In this document: positions 1 through 4,754 of the stretch, one piece after another
How the letters are laid out: each line of letters opens with the position of its first letter
How positions within the stretch are numbered: position 1 is the first letter of the stretch
Assembly: GCA_023390705.1 (NCBI GenBank)
Contig: JAEWCI010000522.1
Location: 1-5,920, forward strand
Origin: Pseudomonadota bacterium
GTDB taxonomy: Bacteria > Pseudomonadota > Alphaproteobacteria > Acetobacterales > Acetobacteraceae
DNA length: 5,920 nt
Direction of reading: 5' to 3'
Translations under genes and position numbers: made by a program
The notes under the pieces: generated by a model
What the model was told of the DNA's origin: nothing
Seen by the model: only the letters and a program-made list of their open reading frames with translations
Databases searched by the model: none

Positions 1-150
1 CCACAGGGCGTCGGTCTGGAGGCGGCGCAGTATCTCGTGCTGCCGGTGGCCACGCTGGCGCTCGCCAACCTCGCGGCCTATGCGCGGCATTCCGCGGCCT
101 CGGTCGGGCTGGCGCTGCGCGAGCCCTGGATCACGGCCGCCCGCGCCCGA
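1..150 (+). pseudogene. Internal fragment of a DppB/OppB-type peptide ABC transporter permease (plus strand)
   Basis: Frame 1 read from the window edge encodes about 50 residues typical of the central part of a binding-protein-dependent transport permease. These include a membrane segment beginning QYLVLPVATLALANLAAYAR, then the cytoplasmic loop REPWITAARAR, which matches the EAA-loop region (family form roughly DYVRTARAKG) that contacts the ATPase. After about base 150 the family likeness stops abruptly: the same frame stays open to 591 but encodes only Pro/Arg/Ala-rich antisense noise. The beginning of the gene would lie left of the window. The piece corresponds to roughly residues 180-230 of a normal permease of about 310-330 residues. 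It abuts, in opposite orientation, the N-terminal half of a permease of the same family, so it is probably the displaced middle of that gene. Family assignment is good; that both pieces come from one gene is inference. Confidence 0.72.
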
Positions 151-583
151 AGGTGGGGGTGGATTGCGCCAGGATGGCCAGGGCGGCGATCCAGGGCGCC
201 CAACGCGGCCGCGCCGCCGCCAGCGCGCCGAGCCCGATGCCGATTCCCGCCGCCAGCCCCAGCGCCCCGCCGAGCAGCGCGAGGGAGGAGAGCAGCGCCG
301 GCCCCAGCACCTCCGCCACCGGGCGGGCAAACAGGCGGGAATGCCCGAACTCGCCCCGCAGCAGCGCCGTGGCCCAGGCCAGGTAGCGTTCGTGCAGCGG
401 CCGGTCGAGCCCGTGCAGCGCCCGCAGCCTCTCGGCATCCGCCGCGGTCAGGCGTGGGTCGGCGGTCAGCGCCTGGTCTATCGGGTCGCCGGGCATCAGC
501 CCCATCAGCAGCCAGATCGCGGCCGACAGCAGCGCCAGGGTCAGGGCGATCTGCACCAACCGGCCGAGGAGGAGGCGGGCCAT
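131..583 (-). CDS. Peptide ABC transporter permease (DppB/OppB family), N-terminal half, interrupted at about 149
   Basis: This would be an inner-membrane permease of a dipeptide/oligopeptide-type ABC importer. From the ATG at 583 it reads MARLLLGRLVQ, a first helix (about residues 5-27) and the family signature MPGDPIDQ just outside the membrane. Next come the LHGLDRPLHERYLAW and LLRGEFGHSRLFARPV periplasmic motifs, a second helix (about 96-118) and a third ending in QSTPTF at residue 145 (codon 149-151). A normal DppB continues with Trp-Leu-Gly there. Here only five unrelated codons follow before a TGA at 131-133, and the DNA beyond is the plus-strand permease fragment. The frame is open upstream to 691, but the extra residues lie in a repeat element and do not resemble the family, so 583 is the sensible start. 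No clear Shine-Dalgarno is visible. About half the protein, including the ATPase-contact loop, is missing, so as written it cannot be functional. Confidence 0.8.
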   Translation of the reverse strand: MARLLLGRLVQIALTLALLSAAIWLLMGLMPGDPIDQALTADPRLTAADAERLRALHGLDRPLHERYLAWATALLRGEFGHSRLFARPVAEVLGPALLSSLALLGGALGLAAGIGIGLGALAAARPRWAPWIAALAILAQSTPTFGRGRP

Positions 584-595
584 GGGGCTAGCGTG

Positions 596-688
596 GGTCG
601 CGGACGGGCGTGAATGCCCGGGAGGGCACATCCCCCCGACAAGCCATGCCCTGCAGCGGATTGGCGTTCGGTTCCGACCGCAATCCGC
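596..688 (-). repeat. 93-nt interspersed repeat, copy A (reads on minus strand)
   Basis: Read on the minus strand from 688 to 596, this stretch aligns without gaps to 4534-4626 of the plus strand, with about 70 of 93 bases identical by hand count. The best conserved blocks are the start (GATTGCG, then GAACCGAA and GCCAATCCGC) and the last 19 bases, TTCACGCCCGTCCGCGACC, which are identical. The first 33 bases form a near-palindrome: GCGGATTG pairs with CAATCCGC around a centre containing TCGG/CCGA. It ends 12 bases before the permease start codon. It looks like a dispersed intergenic repeat rather than a coding exon. Only two copies can be seen here, so copy number in the genome is unknown. 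Confidence 0.75.
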
Positions 689-709
689 CATAGCCCGGAG
701 CGCCGCGCG

Positions 710-752
710 CCAGGGTCATGCGGGCCCCGTGCCTGGCCCCGCGAAGCCCTGG
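710..752. repeat. Imperfect palindrome with nested arms
   Basis: CCAGGG (710-715) pairs with CCCTGG (747-752), and inside it GCGGG (720-724) pairs with CCCGC (738-742). This gives a two-tier stem-loop of 43 nt within the gene-free region. No T-run follows on either strand and no gene ends beside it, so a terminator role is not supported. It resembles a REP-type intergenic palindrome, but no second copy is present in the window. Confidence 0.4.
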
Positions 753-813
753 TTTTCCTGGCATGTGCAGGCGCGCCCGGCGTATCCGAGGCGCGTGCCG
801 GTCCGAGGCGGAG

Positions 814-861
814 ATGGCCGGGTCACCCACGGGTCAAGCCCGAGGGCAGGCGCCCAGCCAT
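814..861. repeat. ATGGC...GCCAT palindromic repeat-like element
   Basis: ATGGC (814-818) pairs with GCCAT (857-861), and CGGG (819-822) pairs with CCCG (839-842). GGGTCA occurs twice, at 820-825 and 831-836. Elements of the general form ATGGCCGGGTCAAGCCCGGCCAT are, from my knowledge of alphaproteobacterial intergenic regions, frequent dispersed palindromes. This copy looks like a degraded or interrupted version of one. That likeness is recollection, not a search result. Confidence 0.45.
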
Positions 862-969
862 GACGTTGAGGGGGTGAGGTTCGCAACCCGTCCATACCCT
901 CAGGCAAGGCGCTGGAACGGCGTCACCGCGCACAGTCACGGAAACGCCACTCCAGCTTGTTGTCTTGTC

Positions 970-1012
970 GCATTTTCCCAGTCGCCGGGTGATTCACCCG
1001 GCTCGAAAATGC
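970..1012 (-). terminator. Nested inverted repeat immediately downstream of metC, probable transcript end
   Basis: The inner arms GCCGGGTGA (984-992) and TCACCCGGC (994-1002) are perfect 9-base complements around a single T. Outer arms GCATTTTC (970-977) and GAAAATGC (1005-1012) are also perfect over 8 bases, separated from the inner stem by 6 and 2 bases. The structure begins one base after the TAG stop of the minus-strand metC gene. The strong GC stem right after a stop codon suggests a terminator or a 3'-end protecting structure. However, there is no T-tract directly after the GC stem in the minus direction, so it is not a textbook intrinsic terminator. The centre is GATTC, a GANTC site, the CcrM methylation target in many alphaproteobacteria. 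Confidence 0.55.
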
Positions 1013-1013
1013 T

Positions 1014-2210
1014 CTACCCGGCCAGCCGCACCAGCCCCTGTTCCAGGTCGGCGATCAGGTCGGCCGGCTCCTCCAGCCCCACATGGATGCGCGCCATCGG
1101 CCCGCCGAAATCGCCGCTGCCGGCGGTGCGGGTGATGTTGCCGGTCGTGAGGATGCAGAGGCTTTCGTAACCGCCCCAGCTCGCGCCGATGCCGAAGAGC
1201 CGCAGGCTGTCAATGAAGCGCATCACGTCCGCCACCGCGTAGCGCGGCTGGAACACCACGCCGAACAGGGAACAGGAGCCGGTGAAGTCGCGCTTCCACA
1301 ATTCATGCTGCGGGTGGGAGGGCAGGGCGGGGTGCAGCACCTGCTTCACCTCCGGCCGGGCTTCCAGCCAGCGCGCCACTTCCAGCCCGCTCGCCTCCTG
1401 GCGCTTCAGCCGCACCGCCATGGTGCGCACCCCGCGCAGCGCCAGCCAGGCATCATCGGGCGAGGCATATTGCCCGAGCAGCGAGCCGGTGGCGCGGACG
1501 CGCTGCCAGTCCTCCTCGCTGTTCACGGTGACACTGCCGAGCAGGATGTCCGAATGGCCGCCGACATATTTGGTCAGCGCCTGGATGGAGACATCCACGC
1601 CATGGCGGAAGGGCATGAAGTGGTGGATGCCCCAGGTATTGTCCATCAGCACCTTCGCGCCGCGCGCATGGGCGGCGCGGGCGATGGCCGGGATGTCCTG
1701 CACCTCGAAGGTGTGGCTGCCGGGGCTTTCGGTATAGACGACCTTGGTGTTGGGGCGGATCAGCGCGGCGATGCCGGCTTCGTCGGTGCAGGGGTGGTAG
1801 TAGGTGGTCTCCACGCCCCACTGCTTCAGCAGCCCCTCGCAGACATTGCGGGCCGGGCCATAGGCGCTGTCAGGCATCAGGCAGTGGTCGCCCTGCTTGA
1901 GATAGGCCAGCAGCGGCACGGCCACGGCGGCGAGGCCGGTGCCCACGATCAGGCAGCGGGTGCCGCCCTCGATCTCGGCGATCACGTCCTCGAGCGCGTA
2001 ATGCGTCGGCCCGCCCTGGGTGCCGTAGGTCATGTACTGCTCGAAGCGGTGCTGCGCGCCGTCCTTGCGGGCCTGGCAATTCGGGAACAGCACGGTGGAG
2101 CCGCGGTGCACCGGCGGGTTGACGAAGCCATGCACATGCGTGCCCGCCCGCCCGGCATGGGAAAGCCGGGTGGCGAAGCCGAGGCTCCTGGAACGCTGGT
2201 CGTCGGGCAT
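1014..2210 (-). CDS. metC: Cystathionine beta-lyase (PLP-dependent Cys/Met metabolism enzyme)
   Basis: This 398-residue enzyme of the Cys/Met-metabolism PLP family (fold type I) most likely cleaves cystathionine to homocysteine, pyruvate and ammonia in the cytoplasm, and may also desulfurate cysteine. Visible landmarks are TYGTQGGPT at about 61-69, the EGG at 81-83, Tyr117 in AYGPAR (cofactor-stacking position), the Asp190 region VLMDNTWG, and the PLP lysine Lys214 in SIQALTKYVGGHSD. SWGGYESL (344-351) and ARIHVGLE (373-380), with the substrate-carboxylate arginine, are strongly MetC-like rather than MetB-like. The ATG at 2210 overlaps the sseA stop by one base (TGATG) and has AAGGTGA (2218-2224) 7 nt upstream, so it is preferred to an ATG 13 codons earlier inside sseA. 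It is translationally coupled to sseA and last in the operon. One oddity is Thr64 where E. coli MetC has the PLP-phosphate-binding Arg. Family certain; beta-lyase over another family member likely. Confidence 0.9.
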   Translation of the reverse strand: MPDDQRSRSLGFATRLSHAGRAGTHVHGFVNPPVHRGSTVLFPNCQARKDGAQHRFEQYMTYGTQGGPTHYALEDVIAEIEGGTRCLIVGTGLAAVAVPLLAYLKQGDHCLMPDSAYGPARNVCEGLLKQWGVETTYYHPCTDEAGIAALIRPNTKVVYTESPGSHTFEVQDIPAIARAAHARGAKVLMDNTWGIHHFMPFRHGVDVSIQALTKYVGGHSDILLGSVTVNSEEDWQRVRATGSLLGQYASPDDAWLALRGVRTMAVRLKRQEASGLEVARWLEARPEVKQVLHPALPSHPQHELWKRDFTGSCSLFGVVFQPRYAVADVMRFIDSLRLFGIGASWGGYESLCILTTGNITRTAGSGDFGGPMARIHVGLEEPADLIADLEQGLVRLAG

Positions 2211-3055
2211 CAGCCGGTCACCTTCGGGGTTTCGGGGCGGCCGCCCCATTCGGTCCAGGAGCCGTCATAGACCGCCCCTTCGGGAAAGCCGGCCCGCACC
2301 AGGCCGAGCGTGAGGATGCAGGCGGTGACGCCGGTGCCGCAGCTTGTCACCACCGGCCGTTCCGCCGTGACGCCCGCCGCTTCGAAGCGGGCGCGCAATT
2401 CGGCGGGCGGCTTCATGGTCTGGTCGGGGTTCAGCAATTCCTGGTACGGCACATTCGCCGCGCCGGGCATGTGGCCGGAAGGCATGCCGGGGCGCGGCTC
2501 GGGCGCCGTGCCGTCGAAGCGGCCCCTGGCGCGGGCATCCAGGATCAGGGCGCTGCCGCCACCCTGGCGGACGATGGCCTTCACGTCGCCGATGCCCTTC
2601 ACCCGGTCGGCGCGGAAATCGGCGGTGAAGCCGGCGGGGGCGGGGGCGGGGGCGGCGCCGCTTTCGGTCGGGCGGCCCTCCTTCACCCATTTCGGCAGCC
2701 CGCCATCGAGCACCGCCGCCGCCTCATGCCCGAAGAGCCGCATCATCCACCAGCCGCGCGCGGCGGAGGCCAGGCCCTTCTGGTCGTAGAACACCACGCG
2801 GCTGGCGTTGGAAACACCCATCTCGCCCATCAGCTTCTCGAAGCGGCCGGCGGTGGGGATCATGTGCGGCAGTCCGGTGTCCTGGTCCGCCACCACGTCC
2901 ATGTCGAAATAGCGGGCGCCGGGGATATGGGCCTCGGCGTATTTCGCGCGGCCGTCGAAGGGCTCGTTCGGCAGGTATTTGGTGATGTCGAAGACCACCA
3001 GGTCGGGCTTGCCGAGTTCCGCGGCCAGCCATGCGGTGGATACCAGGTTCTCCAT
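2210..3055 (-). CDS. sseA: 3-mercaptopyruvate sulfurtransferase (tandem rhodanese)
   Basis: This 281-residue protein transfers sulfur from 3-mercaptopyruvate to thiol or cyanide acceptors. Two rhodanese domains are seen. The catalytically silent N-terminal one (about 5-130) has AHIPGARYFDMD and KGLASAARGWWMMRLFGH. The active C-terminal one (about 155-275) has ILDARARGRFDG, EPRPGMPSGHMPGAANVPY and the active-site loop SCGTGVTA with the persulfide cysteine at 239. CG(S/T)GVT is the mercaptopyruvate-type loop, unlike the CRKGVT loop of thiosulfate sulfurtransferases. Arg179 and Arg188 fit the substrate-binding arginines of E. coli SseA. The interdomain linker is an Ala-Pro run (about 134-141) encoded by a G-rich repeat. 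Translation starts at ATG 3055, 5 nt after the alaX stop, with AGGGGAG (3064-3070) 8 nt upstream. An open frame runs further upstream through alaX but lacks rhodanese similarity. Its stop overlaps the metC start, linking two sulfur amino acid enzymes in one transcript. Confidence 0.92.
   Translation of the reverse strand: MENLVSTAWLAAELGKPDLVVFDITKYLPNEPFDGRAKYAEAHIPGARYFDMDVVADQDTGLPHMIPTAGRFEKLMGEMGVSNASRVVFYDQKGLASAARGWWMMRLFGHEAAAVLDGGLPKWVKEGRPTESGAAPAPAPAGFTADFRADRVKGIGDVKAIVRQGGGSALILDARARGRFDGTAPEPRPGMPSGHMPGAANVPYQELLNPDQTMKPPAELRARFEAAGVTAERPVVTSCGTGVTACILTLGLVRAGFPEGAVYDGSWTEWGGRPETPKVTG
2633..2656 (+). repeat. GGGGGC hexanucleotide microsatellite inside sseA
   Basis: Three consecutive runs of five G separated by single C (2636-2640, 2642-2646, 2648-2652) are followed by GG on the plus strand. 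On the coding minus strand it gives alternating Pro and Ala codons in the linker between the two rhodanese domains. A change of one 6-base unit would keep the frame and alter linker length by two residues, so length variation is possible but not shown here. Confidence 0.6.
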
Positions 3056-3060
3056 GCCAC

Positions 3061-3786
3061 TCACTCCCCTGCCAGGACCAGGTGCACGCGCCGGTTCTGC
3101 CGGCCCTTGTTCTCCAGCTTCGTCACTTCCACCCGGCCGATCTCGCCGGTGCGGAGGATATGGGTGCCGCCGCAGGGCTGCAGGTCCAGCGGCGCGGCGG
3201 CATCGCCCACCTGCACCAGCCGCACCCGGCCGCTGCCGCGCGGCGGCTGGACGGAAAGGGTGCGGACGAGCGCAGGGTTGGCGTCCAGCTCCGCTTCCTC
3301 GATCCAGCGGATGGAAACCGGCAGGTCGGCCGCGACCAGGGCGTTGAGCTTTTCCGTCCACCACTCCTTCGGCGGCGGGTCGGCCAGGTCGAAGTCGAGG
3401 CGGGAACGTTCGGCGCCGATCTGGTTGCCGGTGGCATGGATGCCGGGGACCAGCCCGCAGAGCAGGTGCAGCGCGCTGTGCATGCGCATGTGGCGGTGGC
3501 GGCGGGGCCAGTCGAGTTCGGCAATGACCTCGGTACCCGGGGGCGGCAGGACGGCGCCGGGCGGGACCTGGTGCAGCACGCTGCCTTCCTCGGCGCCCTT
3601 CACCGCCTCACTCACCAGGGTTTCGCCGCCGGCCCAGCGGAGGATGCCGCTGTCGCCCGGCTGGCCGCCGGAGCGGAAGTAGAAGACCGTGCGGTCCAGC
3701 ACCACCCCTTCCGGCCCGGAGGCCAGGACGCGGGCGGTGCAGTCACGCAGATAGGCATCGTCGCGGAAGAGCAGTTCGGTGGGCAT
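3061..3786 (-). CDS. AlaX-type alanyl-tRNA editing hydrolase
   Basis: This 241-residue free-standing editing protein, homologous to the editing and C-Ala-proximal region of alanyl-tRNA synthetase, should hydrolyse mischarged Ser- or Gly-tRNA(Ala) in the cytoplasm. The N-terminal beta-barrel part carries VFYFRSGGQPGDSG (about 34-47), the glycine-rich motif shared with AlaRS. The editing domain has the two zinc-binding pairs HSALH (His103, His107) and CGGTH (Cys205, His209), followed by TGEIGRVEVTKLENKG, a typical AlaX tail. All four metal ligands are present, so it should be active. The length fits the medium AlaX class (about 240 residues). ATG 3786 has GGGAAGG (3794-3800) 7 nt upstream. Its TGA lies 5 nt before the sseA ATG and its last codons contain the sseA ribosome binding site, so the two are co-transcribed. 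The family is clear; which mischarged amino acid it prefers is not visible. Confidence 0.9.
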   Translation of the reverse strand: MPTELLFRDDAYLRDCTARVLASGPEGVVLDRTVFYFRSGGQPGDSGILRWAGGETLVSEAVKGAEEGSVLHQVPPGAVLPPPGTEVIAELDWPRRHRHMRMHSALHLLCGLVPGIHATGNQIGAERSRLDFDLADPPPKEWWTEKLNALVAADLPVSIRWIEEAELDANPALVRTLSVQPPRGSGRVRLVQVGDAAAPLDLQPCGGTHILRTGEIGRVEVTKLENKGRQNRRVHLVLAGE

Positions 3787-3877
3787 GACCGCACCTTCCC
3801 TTGGCAGGGGCCGGCGGGCAAGTCTCCGGCTCCTCCCGGCCTGAGGGGTGCACCCCCCGGGGATGGGGAGGCCCGCG

Positions 3878-4516
3878 CTACCGCCACTCCCGCCGCAGCC
3901 GCTCCCGGTGGGTTCGCAGCCAGTAGAGGCAGATGGCGGCGGTGGCGTTCTCGATGCGGTTGGCGTCCAGCAAGGCGAAGGCTTCCCCGGCCGGCAGCAC
4001 GGTGACGCGGATGTCCTCGTGCTCCTCGGCCAGGCCGTGGTTGCCGGCGGTGCCGAGGGGCGGCAGGACGGTGCGGGCGCAGTAGAGGAACATGGTTTCG
4101 TCGCTGCCGCCCTGCATCAGCATGAAGCGGCCGATCTTCTCCACCTTTTCCGGCCGCAGCCCGGTTTCCTCCTGCAATTCCCGCATGCCGGCGGGCAGCG
4201 GGTCCTCGCCCGGCTCCAGCAGGCCGGCGGGGCATTCGGTCATCACCGGGCCCAACCCGGCGGCCAGGGCCGGCAGGCGGAATTGCTCGATCAGCGCCAC
4301 CGCGTCCTGCGCCGGGTCGTAGGGCAGCATGGCCACGCCGCGCCCCCGGCGCCACAGCTCCCAGGTGAGGTCGCCGGATGGGGTGCCGTCGAAGCGGGTG
4401 AAGCGGAAGCGCACGCGCTGGATGGGGAAGCGGCCGCCCCAGACCACCTCGTCCTCCAGGACGGTGAGGCCGGGATGGGCGGGGATGGGGGGTGCCTTGG
4501 CGGGTCTGGCCTTCAT
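3878..4516 (-). CDS. NUDIX hydrolase, ADP-ribose pyrophosphatase-like
   Basis: This 212-residue protein probably hydrolyses ADP-ribose or a related nucleoside diphosphate sugar to AMP and ribose 5-phosphate in the cytoplasm. A complete NUDIX box fits GX5EX7REUXEEXGU at residues 98-120: Gly98, Glu104, Arg112-Glu113, Glu116-Glu117 and Gly119. The preceding ECPAG and the N-terminal layout (VRFRFTRFDG, WELWRRGRGVAMLPYDP, VALIEQFRLPAL) are typical of the ADP-ribose pyrophosphatase subfamily (E. coli NudF is about 209 residues). EEHEDIRV (164-171) supplies the usual downstream acidic residues, and the C-terminal NATAAICLYWL helix is also family-like. The start at ATG 4516 has only a weak AGGG upstream. 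It is followed by a 91 nt gap to alaX, so it may head the same operon or be a separate unit. Substrate is inferred from subfamily only. Confidence 0.87.
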   Translation of the reverse strand: MKARPAKAPPIPAHPGLTVLEDEVVWGGRFPIQRVRFRFTRFDGTPSGDLTWELWRRGRGVAMLPYDPAQDAVALIEQFRLPALAAGLGPVMTECPAGLLEPGEDPLPAGMRELQEETGLRPEKVEKIGRFMLMQGGSDETMFLYCARTVLPPLGTAGNHGLAEEHEDIRVTVLPAGEAFALLDANRIENATAAICLYWLRTHRERLRREWR

Positions 4517-4533
4517 GGGGCGCGGACCCTACA

Positions 4534-4626
4534 GCAGATTGCGTGCAGAACCGAAGGCCAATCCGCCGCGGTTGATTGCTTGCGGAGCCGATTCACGCTT
4601 CCGGCCGTTCACGCCCGTCCGCGACC
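4534..4626 (+). repeat. 93-nt interspersed repeat, copy B (reads on plus strand)
   Basis: This is the gap-free partner of 596-688 in opposite orientation (about 70 of 93 identical). The last 19 bases are identical to copy A, and the GATTG...CAATC palindromic head is kept but with more mismatches in its stem. The two copies read outward and bracket the four minus-strand genes. In frame, both copies translate to similar short peptides ending FTPVRD, but there is no start codon and ribosome site shared, so the conservation is more simply that of the DNA. Confidence 0.75.
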
Positions 4627-4707
4627 AGCCCCGGCCATGATCGCCTCGGCTGTCGCCCGGCCGATATGGCCAGGCCGTTCCGGGAAGGCGATTCGCGCGC
4701 CCGGCGA

Positions 4708-4736
4708 TTTCGCCCTGCGCGATTGCGGTCTAGTCT
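4708..4736 (+). promoter_or_regulatory. Tentative promoter for the EamA transporter
   Basis: TAGTCT (4731-4736) resembles a -10 box, and TTTCGC (4708-4713), 17 bases upstream, is a poor -35 candidate. Transcription would start close to 4743, leaving a leader of about a dozen bases before the ATG at 4755. No Shine-Dalgarno is visible between them, so the message may be nearly leaderless. This is a weak consensus call made by eye. Confidence 0.25.
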
Positions 4737-4754
4737 TGCCCTGAACACCCGCCC

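Larger units (their letters stand above)
584..1013. other. Gene-free region rich in palindromic repeat-like sequence
   Basis: I see no credible gene in these 430 bases. Small frames exist on both strands, but none resembles a known protein and they run across the repeats. From left to right the region holds a 93-nt repeat copy (596-688), a long imperfect hairpin (710-752), a GATGGCC-type palindrome (814-861), about 100 bases without obvious structure (870-969), and a nested inverted repeat directly after the metC stop codon (970-1012). I find no tRNA, CRISPR or insertion sequence, and no convincing promoter for the permease. Confidence 0.6.
4517..4754. other. Divergent intergenic region between the NUDIX gene and the EamA transporter
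   Basis: This 238-base region separates two genes transcribed outward and must hold promoters for both. It contains the second copy of the 93-nt repeat (4534-4626), which begins 18 bases upstream of the NUDIX start, and a tentative promoter for the transporter (4708-4736). No open frame here resembles a protein. Confidence 0.55.

Noticed and set aside
37..591. 184-codon plus-strand frame as a complete gene
   Set aside because: Only bases 1-150 look like protein. The rest is the complement of the minus-strand permease, and the GTG at 37 is an internal valine of the permease fragment.
588..907. Small minus-strand frames in the gap, including one ending FTPVRDPR
   Set aside because: They run through palindromic repeats. 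The similarity to a frame at 4329-4640 reflects the shared 93-nt DNA repeat, not a conserved protein.
1083..2270. 395-codon plus-strand open frame opposite metC
   Set aside because: It is antisense to a clear MetC. The composition is the His/Gly/Ala/Arg-rich pattern expected from the complement of GC-rich coding DNA, and no family motif is visible.
2471..3682. 403-codon plus-strand open frame opposite sseA and alaX
   Set aside because: It spans two well-supported minus-strand genes and their junction, and the translation is low-complexity shadow.
3787..3877. Palindrome GGGGTGCACCCC (3845-3856) between the NUDIX gene and alaX as a terminator
   Set aside because: The stem is short, there is no T-run, and the sequence is G/C-runs throughout. 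It is too weak to claim an operon break.
3031..4744. Overlapping plus-strand frames (324 and 298 codons) opposite alaX and the NUDIX gene
   Set aside because: Both are antisense shadows caused by strong third-position G/C. They cross gene boundaries and have no recognisable domain.
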